NCBI GenBank assembly: GCA_037974665.1
Contig: CM075770.1
Span: forward strand, 1,748,501 to 1,812,500
Direction: 5' to 3'
From: Ehretia macrophylla
Taxonomy: Eukaryota > Streptophyta > Magnoliopsida > Boraginales > Ehretiaceae
DNA: 64,000 nucleotides
The notes under the pieces were generated by a model. It was given only the letters and a program-made list of their open reading frames with translations. It was not told the DNA's origin and made no database searches. Below are positions 50,601-64,000 of the stretch, in pieces (position 1 is the stretch's first letter; the number at the start of each line of letters is the position of its first letter). The position numbers and the translations under genes are program-made.

Positions 50601-51544
50601 TGAGATTTTACTAGGAAACGCTTCTAATTTGGTATAGAAATAATAATAAAGAAAGTGATTGATGGGTCATAATCAAAGTGATCATGTGGACAAACAAAGG
50701 GCACGAGGCTCGCTCCTATATCGCTCTTCTTAATTTGTTGGACAAATAAATAACCCTAAAGAATTTAATCGCGTAATGGCAAAATTTGTATCTTTAATAT
50801 TGCTATTAATGAATAGGGTAAAGGATGAATGTTATGAACACATTGTAATATTAGAGTTAATGAAACCTGGAGTCTCCATAGCCGCCCTTGTAAACACATC
50901 ACTATGACAACAATAAAACAAAACAAAATTACGACGACTAACATAAATTTTACATTAAATTAAGATGAAGCGAAATCGACTTAACTACTAACCATCTTAA
51001 ATTAAAATTAGTAACAATTCTAACCATCTTCTTTTCAATAATTTTTTTTTTATCTTTTTAATGTTCATATTGCACGCTCAACTAACACATAAACTTAATG
51101 GTTCGTATTATATATCCAGGAGGTTCAAAGTTGTGATTGATGTCACAACGAGTTTGAATTATTATTGCAGTTTTTTCACGTGTGCAGCTAATGAAATGAA
51201 TGATGATTGAGGAATGAATTCAACTTGAAGAAAGAAAGGTAATTTGACTTTTTAGGCTAAAAAAAAAAAAAAACCAGCTCAAGTGGTCTTTTTTAATTTT
51301 GCAGCGATTGCTAAGGTAAAAGTGAGTAATTAGACTGTAAAAAAAATACACATAATGTGTAAATGTTGATTTATGTTTTCATTCTTGAACAAATTGAATC
51401 TTGCTTTTACTATGAAATAATTGCAATTTATATTATCCTGATATACCAACATCATGAGGAAATTAAAGGCTACACTAATGATTCAACTAAATTGAATTTT
51501 AAATTTAGAAGAGATAGATGTATCAACATAGCCAACATTTTCAC

Positions 51545-52063
51545 TTTTTTACGGTCATCATGTGCCAGGACAATGTAGTATTTGTCACAGTATTCAAGAA
51601 ACGAGAGACCATATTCTCTTTGAATGTGATTTTAGTTGCAGAGTATGGAGCAATTGTATGCAGTCAGTCAGAATTATCTTCCTAAGTGTTCAATGTGATA
51701 GAGTTTTATCGGGATGTTGTAGAATGAGTAGAAGAAACAACCTCAAGGTTAATTTGCTCAAGCTTCTACTTACGTCATGCATTTACCACCTGTGGAATGA
51801 ACGCAATGCAATAATTTTCAGGAATGAAGATCAACTTACCATGAGGATCAAGAATCAAGTCCGATGGCAGATTCTATCATCCCGAAATTCTTACGATAAT
51901 GGGAGAAATAGGGTGTTAATCAAACTGTGGAATCTTAACAAGTAATCTTCGTTGTTTCAAGGTTTTTGCATTATGTTTTTATATAAGACACACTTGTACA
52001 AATTTATTTTTTCGATAGTAGAATGAAAATTTCTCTTGCTAATCACCCAACAAAAAAAAAAAA
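51545..52063 (+). mobile_element. LINE 3' fragment (zf-RVT end)
   Basis: An open frame at 51562-51945 encodes CSICHSIQETRDHILFEC, the Cys/His signature of the reverse-transcriptase zinc-binding domain, followed by an HLWNERNA motif typical of plant LINE ORF2 ends. The 3' part ends in TCTCTTGCTAATC and a poly(A) run at 52051-52063. The copy at 20574-21211 has a similar end, so they belong to one family. The 5' end and target duplication could not be fixed. Confidence 0.75.
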
Positions 52064-52082
52064 GTATCACAACTCTAACCCT

Positions 52083-52160
52083 AACGAGTTAGTCTAATGG
52101 TGGAGTGCTTGAAGCGAGGATATAAGAGTTATTCACATACTAGGTTCGAATCAGTTAAAA
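52083..52160 (+). mobile_element. tRNA-derived SINE-like head
   Basis: TAGTCTAATGG at 52090-52100 fits the box A pattern and GGTTCGAATC at 52143-52152 fits box B exactly. Spacing is compatible with an internal RNA polymerase III promoter. It does not fold into a full tRNA by inspection, so a SINE or tRNA relic is the better reading. The 3' end is not determined. Confidence 0.5.
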
Positions 52161-55100
52161 ATCTAATTTTATTGGAGCTAATTTAGTCGGCCTTGTGCTT
52201 GATAATCTAAATCATACATCATTCAGACGAACTCATATGTCTTAAAATTTAACACCGTTATTGTGAGCCTAAAGGGTTCCTCATGAGCGTTTTTGGTCAT
52301 TAGAAATAGGAAAGAAGTATTACAACTTTGTATGATCTTGTTGGCCAATAAATTCAGTATAATGAACTCACCGTGTCTGCCCTTTTGTTTGTATGATGGA
52401 TAAAATTAATTAGCCAACAGTTTCATTAAGGTAAATAACTTTTTGAAGGAAGCAACATGATCATTTAATTTTCACTAATTATTAACGTCATTATTATTTT
52501 CTGTGCATGCTTACATACATTGATGGGATCATGCTGTCTTTCCAACAAGATTGATGAGACATTAGTTGTTGCTTTCAGCATTAGTCAAGAATGTCTTCTT
52601 CATAAAATAAGCAAGAGAAGTAGTGAAATCTAAGAAACTGCCGCCTAATTTTTTTAATTTCTTTTTTGGAAATCCACGTTAAAAATGCTACTTTCTTGAT
52701 TGATGGATAATTATTTCCATTTGCAAATATTGCTTTGGGTCTAATTAAGGTTTGGAACTAAAAGCAAGAGGCATAAAATATCTATATATATTTATATATT
52801 TACACAAGCTTTTTTTTGTACTTTTCGTAGTAAATGTTATTCTAATTTTGTGAAGTCCTACTATATCTCACCGTGTTCCCTATTTTTTCATTTCTTATGT
52901 GATATATGTCACGCCATTTATTTTTTCAAAGAAATAAACTACCTTCATATGACACATGCTAACAAAATACCAATATAATTAACATAACATATAAAGTATT
53001 CATGATACAGGTTTAGGTAATACATATCAGTAGTCAGCATACCTATTCAATATATTTGAATGAAAAACTACAGTGCCTTTACGGTAGTTTTACATTTTTT
53101 CCCCATATGGATACCTATTATTACTCTTGATTTTATTTATTTATTTATTTATTGTGGGTGGTACAATGGGATTCAATTTTATTTTATATTTTTTTAACAA
53201 ACATCTAATTCTGTTTTTATCCAAGTGTGTAGTGCCTAGTTGTAAATATCTCACACTTGGGCCAACTTGTAGCACATTTTCCCTTTCTGTTTAGCTCCAC
53301 ATAAAAGTGGATCCCTTGGAGGCACTTTTATCCCCACCATCAATACAATTTCTTCAACAAACAACAAACATGTTAGTATCTTTCCTCTAAGGACGATGAC
53401 AAATTGGGTATGTTTTTAAACATACCATAAAAGCTTCAATGATACTGTTTGACTTAGCACATGAGATGTGCATCACCTTTTCTCTATCACTGGCCTTGTG
53501 GATGAGGCCAAATCTATGTGGTTGCTCAGGGCATTTTGTGTTGGTGTAAAGGTTTAGTACTAAAATTTGCATACAATATCATGGTTATATAATTTCAAGG
53601 CTGTTTTTTTATTTCATAACTCGAAACTGTTTCTTGTCAAAAAATTTCGGACTAATATTAAGGGTTTCAAATATCAAAACACGTGAGTTTACTCATATGC
53701 ATCAATTATGTAATTAATTTGAACACAAAATGTGAGCAAATATCCGATCTATGCCCTAAGTGCTCCATATGTAAACTAACCTCTTAGAGTTACTTTCAAG
53801 GCTTTTAGCCTGCTTCTAAGACAAGATATAAACAGTCCTTTACTACAAGAAAACATAAAAGAGTTGATGGTTTTTTGTCACAACAATTAAGTTTTGACAC
53901 AACGAGTTTGGATCATCTCATATCACTATAATGTTATAATAAAATAATTTGGATATATATCATCACTATTGTCTTTATCTTATAATATTATACGATATTA
54001 GAAGATCCAAACCTGCCCGAGCTTGCATACAAAACGTCACTTTTTTCACCAAATAATAAATGGGGGTGGTAGAAAATTAAAGATGGGATGTCTAACTTTT
54101 TTTCTTTTTTTTCTTTTTTTTTTCTTTTTTGTCATTAGATGTCTAACTTCCATTTTGCACTTTTATGCTCATAAATGTAACTTGTACAATTTTCACAAAG
54201 GCTGGTGCTGACTGCTTGGCCGAAAATGTTGAATCAAAGTGGTCAATTTCATCATTAAACAACTTCTACTTCAACTGTTTCTCTTATTACATTACAGCGC
54301 CAAGTCTTTTTCAATAGCTGTTGATGCAACTTAATTCATTAGTATATGTCTTTAATAAGTATTTCAACCAACTCAACTTGTTAGTGCATCACGTTTCTAA
54401 TTTAAATAAGTCAAAAAATTATTCTTACTAGATTCCATGAACCGCAAAACTTATTCCTACATGGGATATTTTTTACCTTAATTTCTCTACACAAATAGCG
54501 AGAATATGTTCGAGAAATATAATTTGTCCCTGTCCATTATTTTTTCCTAGACTTATCGGATGTTAAAGTTAAATATTCGTTTGTTGGAATTTACTCAAGT
54601 TTTGATAATCGCAGACCATAATTTTTAGGTAGTGTTTATCTGCTTAGTTTTCAAAAACACAGAATTAAAATTAAGAAAATTTAATTTAAATTCGTATATA
54701 AAAAGTTGTTAGCTGAAAATCCTAGGAGCAGGAGGTGAGACTGTGAGAGATTGGAAAAAAAAAAAACGAATAATGAAAACAACAAAATTCTACGGCGTAA
54801 TAAACAACAAATACTACACTAGTCTGAGTTGTTAAAACAGTTTTTTACAAAATACAAGGTAAGTCGACATATAATTAGAGACGGATCTTGAATTATTATT
54901 TTATAAGAGCTAAAAATTCATAATTTAGTACTTATATATGAATCTTTTTTTTAGTGAGGCTTATGTTGATTTTTCAGTTTAAAAATTTCACGTTTTTTAA
55001 AAATGTAAGATCAACTCACTTTATAAAAGGCTTTACTCTTAGGATAAGTGAGAATTATAGTCTCCACCGACCCATGAATGACTTTATCATTGAATATAAT

Positions 55101-58100
55101 AGATTATAAATAAATCCAACACACAATAAGCACTCCATATATAATAATCTCAAAGTGATACTAATCTTTTTAAAAATTTCACACAACGAGATTTTTTTAC
55201 ACCAAACTCGTAAAACCGAAAGATAAGGATGACACATCAGCCCAGAATCGGCCAAGCGAAAACAAAAGACGTCCATCTATCCAATTACAACACGTAAATA
55301 TTGATGACATGGAAAGTGTGGAGGTCTACGCACCAGCAAGTGTCATCCTATCACAAAGCCGAAAGCCTTCGGCCATGGACTGCCACCCGAGTCCGTAACT
55401 GATGGATTTGGTGGGTCCTACTTGTTAATCCATTGCAGCAGAGCAGTAGCAGTGAGCAGTGGCCTCTCACTTTGTCTGAGCTTTGAAGAGAAATGCGTGG
55501 GTCATATTAAACCATCAATTACGTGATGGACTTTTTCATGGAGTGGGCATATAGTGTTAGGCGATTGGTTTTGCCAAATATTAAGATATAGTTTCGAATA
55601 CGAATCTAAAATTTTTATTTAATAAAAGTTAAAATTATATAATTTAATATTTATATATAGATAAATATTTTTATTAAATGTTAAGTTAATTTTTTAATTT
55701 AAAAATACGTTCAACATACATAAAATTTTTAAAAGAAAAATTAAATTAAGTGGGACTGTCTAAATAGCTCCGCTCTTGTATAATTTGATCTAATAATATT
55801 GTTTTTAGTGCCATATTAGTTTAAATGCAATTTTGCCCGCATGTCTCATTAAGCCGTATGAATATGTGCTCGACTAGCTCCTTTTTAATTTTTTAATCTA
55901 AAAGGTTTCAATGTCAGAAATAATAAATAAATCTGTCCAAAAGGATTAAATATTAATCATCCTAAAGAATAATTCGTACCATCTATCATTCTCTAATAAT
56001 AAAAACGGTGCTCAACTAGCTCTTTGATATATAACCTAAAGTGTGTATGGTGCTCTTCAACGTGACTTCGTGACATCCAATAAAATCGAGTGTAGATGCC
56101 GCTCATGTCCAATGAAGGTTGCAACTAGTACTAGTCCCAAAATTTTCTAAAATATTTATATATTTTCAGGCTAAAAAATTAATTAACCTCCTTAAAAAAG
56201 TTATATTCATATTGTTGTGAAATTGTTTGTGATAGCTTCTATTGAGGATAAATCCTAAATTCATCTTCCTATCAATAAATAATAAGATGAAAGGCAGGGG
56301 TAAGTAGCATTGCATGATTTATAATTCTTTTTAAAATAAAAAATAAATAAAAAAATGGAAAGAATTAGGTTTCAACATCAAATATGTAAGGCCCCCATTC
56401 ACAGAGGTCACAATCAGTAGCCTATTAATTTGGATAACTTCAATGGTCAGCATTATTGATAAGTAAGTTTCATTAGGCACAAATTATTCTGTTGATTAAG
56501 ACCTCCAACATGCATATAAGATTGGAGGGTGTGAGAGTTGCTTGATGAATGATGATGTTTGCAAAAATTATTATCACCATATTTATTCATGGCCCCTAAT
56601 CAGTGACAAGAAACATCAACAAATTCGAAATATTTAATGCTTTAGAGAGCCTATAAGGATGAATTATTCTTTAGTTCAATGTATCTTGTTTTTCTCTTCT
56701 ATTTTAAGATTCCTTCGATGTGACACAAAATTTAGCTTACAATTAAGTTTAAGATGAAATTATATAGCGAATATAGTGCCAATAGAAAGAAATAATGTAG
56801 TCGGAGTGGGTGAGCTCTTATAGATATGAGATACCTACATATATACAGTTAAAAGATATATGGAATCCGACGGTGGAGGCTGAAAAATCAAATTTTAATA
56901 CAATAATAAAGAACTGATCGAATGGTATAAAAATCTATGGGTTCGTTAGGAGTCACTCTTAATTTTACAATCTTTACGCTTTAAAAGAAATGAATCACTT
57001 ATTTATTTAGTCCAAAAAGAAATCAGTTGAATATTATGGCCACGAATTATTGCATTCACGAATGTCTAAAGTGGTGATAAAAACATTGATAATTGCCTAA
57101 ATACTAATGTATCTTTTTTTTTTTTGGTCTCGAGGAGACATAGATGGCTACAAAGTCACCATCACAACGATAAGATTATTTGATATGTACACCAATTTTG
57201 ATCGAGTATTAGCTCAGTATTTTTTCTTTTTTCTTTTGAAGGAATTCATTCGGGTCGCAATTCATTCAAGATATAGTTATATTGAATTATTTCAAAATTT
57301 CTGTTACAAGTTATGCAGTATAAGTGTGGATTAATTGCAAGGTAAAATAGCACAGTCGTTCAATTGACCGAACTTTGTGACGAAGGTAAACAACTGATAT
57401 AACTACTTGGTGAAAAACAAATCTGTTACACGTGATGTTGCAACATTAACTAGAACATGCTATCTTTTCAGTTTGTTAACAGATTGATTTTTTAACAACT
57501 TAGTCCACAAACAACGACGTTCCACTTAATGTTCCAACATAAGTTATATTAATTAGCAAAAGCGGAAAAAATAGAATTGTAACAGAAACAAGAACATCAA
57601 GATTTAACATGGTTCAACTGTACAGTCTACGTCTACGGGACTTCCCCTGGTCCAACAAACCTGTTTATTAAGCAAGATAATAAGTTATAACATCAATGGA
57701 CTTACACAAGTAAAGACTTCCTCTTAACCTTTGACGCCTTGATGGTGAACTCTTCAATGAACTTTGGTTTGACAAGCTCCCCTTGACTTGCGACGTTCTC
57801 TCCCGAGAACAACACCTTCTTCTCCCGAAGAATGAACAAAGAAAAACTATCTAAACACTCAAAGACTAATACATGATGCTTATAACAAGCTGTCAAAAAA
57901 AATTGAGTTGCAACACTTAATATAATCAAAGACTGAAACACAGATCATGTTGCAACATAATATGGAACACTAGACAGAACTTTCTTATATTTTCTCGTTA
58001 CTCTTTCTCTGCCTCTGCCGCTTCGGCCGTGATTGCTGCTGCATATAAATACATAATTGCTGCTTGGACATCTTGGCTTAGGCTTCAAGAAAGGCCTCTT

Positions 58101-61100
58101 CCCATAAAGCCCTAATCTTCATTTTATGCTTTATTTCCTTATGAATATGCAAACAATGTAATTATTTCATTATCACAAAGCTCTCTCTTTTATGGTAAGT
58201 TACCATAATAATTTTTCTACAAAATTGAAAAGGCAATAACATAAGTATGGTAATAATAAAAATTTTGCTAAAACATAGTCAATCAAATCCTAATTAATTT
58301 AATTGTCTTAACAATCAAATCTCAATCAATTTAATTGCTTTAATAATTACAAATTATTTTATGTAACGATATATTTCAATACATGACAATTCAATCAAAA
58401 AAGAGATCCAAATTAAAAACTTTAGCCATACGAACCAATACGTTTTTTCTTTCGTGTTGTTTTGAAATGACGAGTGTGAAACATTGAAGTTTTTGTATTA
58501 GTTTCCGATAGGCTTATCAGCAGACTTAACTCTACCAGCTAGCCAATCTCCATCTGTTTATATGTGCCATCAATCATTCGGTTTTTTTTTTTTTTTTTTT
58601 GTGTATGCTTTCGACTCCGTTATTTTTTGACTCTGCAATGAGAGAAACTTCATTAGATATTGACATTCACGAATTAAGAAATGTTATCTATGAAGAAATC
58701 AAGACCCATAAGGTAGGTTACAAGCATATAATCAGTACAATAATTTGACTTGGCCATGCAATTGAAAATTTGAAGCAAGAAAAACGATGGGTTTTTTCTT
58801 TTCAACCTTTTCGATTTAATATGATGTTCATTTGACCATTACGTAATGCATAGTACTACTTCAATGATCTTAGGCAAGTCTATAGCGTACTTGTCTAACT
58901 ATATCTAACCAACATTGAGGACCACAAAAAAATAAAGACTCCAATATGTGTAAGATATTAATAACGGTTAGACTTATTTTAAAACTTATTGTACAATTAT
59001 AATGACCAAAATTTGGCCTCAACTTAGCTACAAGTTTTCGGCCAAGTGACATAAATCCTTGTTATGTCTTCTCCTCTTCTAAAATATCTTTAGTTACGCC
59101 TATTAATACTATCTATGAATCATCTTTATCTTTGTTTTGACCACCTCGACTATAACATCTACCCTTTCTTATTTCTATATTATTTTATTTTCTTATCTTC
59201 TACGATTACAGACTTCAGTATCAGAGTATTTTTGGAATATCATTGTCGATGTCTCATAATTAACTGACATATCTTATTTTTTAGATATTACAAGTTGATG
59301 ATACCCATATAAAAATGAATAAAAGAGTCTCTACTCCAAGATTCTGATTATAAATTTGTTGACCATACTTAACATTTTCTAATTATTCTTTCGAACTAAC
59401 ATTAAGGAGCATTGTTTTATAAGGGCTTCCGCAATGTGCAGGATGTATGCCATCAATCAGACTCATTTTGAAGTCTACTGGACGACACTACATAATTTTT
59501 TTGCAAGAGGCACCAACCCCTCTTTTCTTTAAAGGATGTTTACTTTCTAGTTGAGCATATCCAATCCTCACCTCTCTCTTTTCTCCTCTATTTTCCCTGT
59601 AGGTAGAATTGGGGCCAAACCCATGTTCTAACATTGCCTTGGGTCAAAGTCACAAGCCTTGGGGACCAAATTGCTCAACTGCCGTACCTCACTTGGATTC
59701 CATTGGTAGGGATCATCTAGAAACATGATATGATTCCATTGTAAGCAACAAAACAGTCACTTGAGAGGGCAGTGACCTTGTCTTTATTTTTCTTTTTAAT
59801 GCAAATTGGGCCAACAATTTCCCTTTACGGCTTCGGCAGCTATAACAATCCACAATTGTTTTTTTACCTAACTAATTCGAACTATGATTCTTTCAAATAA
59901 AATTATGTATTTCAAAATTAAATTTTAGTGCGAGTCTACAAATATTAAAGTAGGAAATCAATTATAAAAACTTACGATCAATCACAAGAAATTACGTTTC
60001 TTATTATGTATCAATCACAGAATACGTTCTGTTTTTTCTTCTCCTTTGTAAATATATAATTGCCATGAATATTCATGTAAACTAGGACTCGTAGAAACAA
60101 TTGTTGCATATAAATACAATTGATACCTATCAATGAAGTTCATTGATTCCAATCTTTATTGAATGGCTTTATGAAATCAAGTATTTAAAAATTTAGACTT
60201 TGGTGTGAGTTTGAAAGACTTTTCAAAAATGTTTCTCGTCATAAAAAAAAACAAAAAACTGCAAGTGTTCCACATTTGCATGGCATCTTTTGGAAAAATT
60301 TTAAGCAATTTAAGCTAAGCACTAATGTCATTTCAGTTCATTAAGCTACATTTAATTAGAGATGGGGATGACAGCTCAGCTTTGTTAAGCTTATAGAATA
60401 CAATGTTTCCATCATAACCATATCCACACAAGGATAAGCTTTTATTGGTTTCATGAGGAAGATCAGCAGTTATCTCTCATTTCTGAACAACACCATTTGA
60501 CAATAACAGCAAATATTGATCTTATCATCCTAGTCATGCACCAAAGGTTTTATCCTCCTCAACAAGAATCGATATAGTTGCCTGAATGTTAAAAGCATTA
60601 GATTTTGAATTTGAGATGATTAAATGAGCATAAGAATAATATATCAATTGGAGCTTCAAAGGCCAATGCAAATTTAGGTTGTTGAGCCTCGAAAAGATTG
60701 GATGAAGTGGTTAAATAGTGATTTGTTATGATTAAAGGTCTCAAATTTAAATATATACCCTCCTATAACAAGTGCTAATGACTGATCTTTGATTGATTTG
60801 GAACATATGTTGGAGCACTATCACATATATTAATTGACATAAAACATGTATTGGGATGTTTCGTTGCACTGTAAAACCTATATCCTTGCGGTGAATCTAA
60901 TTAGATCATACTCTAAGTAAGTTCTTCGTCATCAAAGAAAATAAAATAAAATAAAATAGGGTGTTCAGCTTTCTAAATCCTTTTCTTTAAAAAAAAAGTA
61001 AAAAAAAAAAAAAGCTTTAAGCTTTAGCAACGATATAAATTACTACTTACACCTAAATCCACTTCTGTACGATAATAATAAAAAGGTATCGAACACAATT

Positions 61101-61711
61101 GTCACACTTTGACTCAAATTTGTGAGATATAAAACATTCTTGTCTCTTTTTTTCTTTTTCTTTTTCTTTTTCTTTTAAGTAATAAGCACAAAATTATCCA
61201 TATTTTGTCATGAACGCTAAGTCTATAGTACCCTAATTACTAATAATTTCCTCTGTTCTATAAGGATGTGCTAAACACCTCCAGCTGTTATTAAACACAA
61301 GAGGTAGTAAGACATATTTTTTAAAATCGTGTGAGTTATTAAATCATTACAGTGTTACTTGAACAAAATACAATGATGATTTTTTTTTTTTCACTTTATC
61401 CTTTTTACTCTTATTTTTTTAAATCTTTTTTTGCTTTCTAATCTTGATCTCTGAGTCTTGCCTCCTCATCCTAGACCGATAAGAATCAACACTTATCCAA
61501 CTATACATGCTACAATTTGTAACAATAATCAAGGCATAAACTCTAACAAGTTTTGTATTTCGAGGCTATTATCGGATGGGCCTGCCACATACTCAATAAA
61601 TTTTTAATGAATTTGAGGTTGGGTGAAATGATCAGTAATTTATTGTAATTAGAGATTTTGAGTTTGAATCACGACTTTGGTCTTTATCGTATTTTTTTAT
61701 TAAAAATAAGA
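52161..61711. other. Long AT-rich intergenic spacer
   Basis: No gene is supported. Two patches of higher GC stand out: 55300-55510 and 57540-58100. The second has a LTR-like look but no bounded ends. Diverged copies of one dispersed AT-rich repeat can be matched near 54870-55040 and 55570-55790. A very degenerate SINE-like segment lies near 60690-60960, ending in AAATAAAATAAAATAAAAT. Confidence 0.45.
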
Positions 61712-62604
61712 GGGTGAAGTGCACAAGACCCCCTTATACTTTTATTAAAGTGCACAGGATCTCATGTGTTTTTTTAAACGTAGCACGGTTTCCCCCTCTC
61801 CACTTTTTCGTTAACTTTGTTGACAAAAAATGATAAAATACATAAATACCTCTACTTTTTTTTTTCTTTTTTTTTTTTCCTTCTACGTATATATATATAT
61901 ATATAATGTAATATAATATACATTACAAAAAAAAAACTCCACTATGAATCTTGGCCTTCTTTCTTGCTGACTTCTCAGCTTTTTGCAACAAACACGACAA
62001 ATGATCAAATCCCCTTTTTTTTTTTTTTTTGGTCAACTAAAAACATGAATTGAAGAAGAAGAAGAATTTGCAGCATCCATAGGTTCAGACACAACAACAA
62101 TAAGCATCAAAACCCACATTGTTTCTTCTCTTCTTTGTTAGTTGCTGGTGACCATGAAAGGCATATGTACATACTAGCATGGATATTGAGATTAAGATCC
62201 ATTCATATACATTATTTAATTTGAAAATAAAGTTGTTAAGTTGAACAAAGGCCAAGTGAAGATAAAATTAAAATCCATAGATTAAGCTCGAAATTTATAT
62301 TTCAGGTTGGGGGTAAGCGAAGGTTTGGGAACGATGACAGTTAGATTTTTTTAATTTTATTTTGGTGAAAATGGTATTTTAGTAAATGAAAAAATATATT
62401 TTATTACAAAATTGATAAAAGAATAATTTCAGTTGCAAAATGAGAGTGTGTTATATACTTGCTGTTAAAAGTGACGGTTTTCTTAACGAAAAAACTAACC
62501 ATGATGTGTTTTAAAAATTACAAGGGGATTTTGTGCATTTTTAAAAACACAAAAAAGTCTTATACACCTTAACAAAAACATAGGGGGTTTTGTACACTTT
62601 ATCC
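61712..62604. mobile_element. Long-TIR non-autonomous transposon
   Basis: GGGTGAAGTGCACAAGACCC at the left matches the reverse complement of the right end, GGATAAAGTGTACAAAACCC. Similarity continues in patches through GATAAAATAC-like and TTTTTCGTTAA motifs for about 130 bp per arm. The middle is T-rich and non-coding. The target duplication is masked by homopolymers. Confidence 0.65.
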
Positions 62605-63366
62605 AAAAAAAAAAAGGCCACCGATGAGAGCCATATCAAATGTGTGTGAGCTCCGTTTAGGTCCACGTGAAACTTGTGTGCAAGTTTTGCTGATTGTGGA
62701 TGGGTTCTCCACATAGCCAAACCAAACTCCCTTTATCTGCAATACACATCACACATTATGTTAAGGATCTTTATGGATAAAAATTGAGAATTTTTTTTTA
62801 TATATATTCTTGCTTTTTCAAAGGTCGCTTGCTAAAGTTTCAACATCAATCTCCATCAAAGAAAAAACAAATCCCCACAACAAGAAATAAATATATAGTC
62901 TCTTTCAAACATTAATTGATAATGGTGTCGCTATCCATTTATCATAATATTTTATTTTAAAGTTTAACTGCATCAAAAAGCGATATATTATTGACTAAAA
63001 ATTCGTATTCGCAAGTAACCACTCTCAAGAATTCTCTTGTGATTGAGCATAGATTGGACACTCTTGCTGCGAATTTACGATATTTCATCAGTATGATTAA
63101 ATGATAATTGGGTTACAAAACCAGAAAATTTGTAGAGGTTAAGTAATTTTTTAAACAAAAAGAAAATTAAAAAATGTAAAGTTTTTTGAACAATTTCATG
63201 GGGTCGGTGGGATTGCATCAACCACAACTCCAAACTTGGATCCGTTCTTGTTATTGGCTCCGCTCTTTCTTTAATATCGTTATAAAATTGCATAGTAAAC
63301 TGTGTCGATAGTTAGGATTAACTTGCTAATTTAGGAAAAAACAAAAATAAGTGGTATTAGTTTCAG
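62605..63366. other. Spacer
   Basis: AT-rich DNA between the long-TIR element and the LINE fragment. I see no gene, RNA or bounded repeat in it. Confidence 0.5.
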
Positions 63367-63763
63367 TTGACTTTGCTGGTCTCGTAGACAAAGAAGTTGT
63401 GGATCACGTTAAAGAAGTTCTATCTCTGGGTTTCCGTAAAAATTTACAAATAGATGGATCTAAACCTACTGGGCCTAATGAAATGACAAAGACAGTATTG
63501 AGCTATAGCCCAAAATAGCATAGCAAACAAGTCTCAAATACTGGAACCCAAAATGAAAAAAAAGAGTTGGGCCAAGTCCAATCCACTAAAAGACAGAAAA
63601 CACCGAAAAGCCCATCCCAGATCAAAACCCCTAGTCCGATGAAACGGATAGGAACTGGACTGAAAAATACCGGAATCCAAATGGCCAAACACTGGGCTGG
63701 ACAGCCACAACTGTAGCATGATTAGTTGTTCCAGGATTGCCCATTCCCGGTTTTGGCAAGATT
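63367..63763 (+). mobile_element. LINE ORF1-ORF2 junction fragment
   Basis: The plus strand has a coding-like stretch (VDFAGLVDKEVVDHVKEVLS and on) that runs 48 codons to a stop at 63508. Lys/Pro-rich sequence with interruptions follows. At about 63718 the text ATGATTAGTTG followed by an AGGATTGCCCATTCCCGG-like stretch resembles a degraded start of the plant LINE endonuclease (MISWNCRGLGNPR). A T-rich run truncates it. The assignment rests on this layout and is tentative. Confidence 0.4.
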
Positions 63764-64000
63764 ATTCCCTTTTTTTTTTTTTTTATGTTGTTTAGACTTT
63801 GATAAAACAATTCACTTACTTGTGTTATGAAATTTTACGTAAAAGAACAAATGAAATTTTTTAAGCATTCTTATAGTTGTAGCCTTGTAGGTACCATTTT
63901 GTTTATTTTTCTTCCTAAAAATGGACGGTGGAACATGGAAGAGTGGATGTAATAAATTGGAATAAACTAAGATTATCATCAAAGATAAATATGGATTAAA
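63764..64000. other. End of window, no feature seen
   Basis: After a T run of about 15 bases the sequence is AT-rich with no open frame or repeat that I can identify. Confidence 0.5.

Larger units (their letters stand above)
45297..51544. other. AT-rich intergenic spacer
   Basis: No gene model is supported; open frames are short and low in complexity. Recognisable items are an 86-bp imperfect tandem duplication (about 46832-47003) and a minute poly(T) insertion with a 15-bp direct repeat (47599-47647). A somewhat GC-richer patch at 46185-46345 has no identifiable content. Confidence 0.55.

Noticed and set aside
57430-58130. Possible solo LTR with TGTTGCAACA at both ends
   Set aside because: The motif occurs at 57434 and 57947 and the middle looks LTR-like, but the flanking bases do not give a matching target duplication and no primer site or coding piece is near.
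60690-60960. tRNA-like segment followed by an AAATAAAATA tail
   Set aside because: Box A and box B are both too degraded to call a SINE with confidence, and no target duplication was found.
1-64000. A previously undescribed multi-gene system
   Set aside because: Only three host genes of known families are present, and they are unrelated in function and orientation. Everything else is repeats, mobile-element relics or unidentifiable spacer.

Overview
The window is nuclear DNA of a flowering plant, probably a eudicot. The evidence is intron-rich genes with plant-type splice sites, AT-rich spacers (C- and G-rich islands are rare), plant Copia, LINE, SINE and MITE relics, and three proteins of clearly plant type. 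I cannot name the species. There is no operon-like or CRISPR-like structure.

Three host genes can be modelled exon by exon. (1) An RHD3/SEY1-type (atlastin-like) dynamin-family GTPase that shapes the ER lies on the minus strand at 4884-15475: 23 coding exons, 814 codons, no internal stop, two introns with GC instead of GT donors. (2) A transmembrane-9 (EMP70/TMN) protein of the Golgi and endosomes lies on the plus strand at 32840-36804: 7 coding exons, 640 residues. (3) A secreted GH35 beta-galactosidase with a C-terminal SUEL lectin domain lies on the minus strand at 38194-44538: 19 exons, 841 residues expected. It is intact apart from one in-frame TGA at codon 170, just before the catalytic signature. 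Genes 2 and 3 converge. The three genes are not obviously linked in function beyond general endomembrane and cell-wall roles.

The rest is mobile-element sediment. At 20555-30271 there is a stack: a 5'-truncated LINE with a 19-bp target duplication, then a small inverted-repeat element split by a broken Copia element (21472-30104). That Copia is itself split by a 3.9-kb solo-LTR-like element (25065-28963) carrying a 66-bp tandem array. Four foldback or long-inverted-repeat elements are visible (18406-19183, 31600-32650, 44955-45293, 61712-62604), plus a short MITE at 31267-31513. Two of these lie right next to gene promoters. Further LINE pieces lie at 51545-52063 and 63367-63763, and tRNA-like SINE copies near 1.3, 1.8 and 52.1 kb. 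Several local tandem duplications are scattered through the spacers and introns.

I found no sign of an undescribed multi-gene system. The most unusual points are the nonsense codon in the otherwise intact beta-galactosidase gene, the paired GC-AG introns, the nested insertions, and the promoter-proximal hairpin elements.
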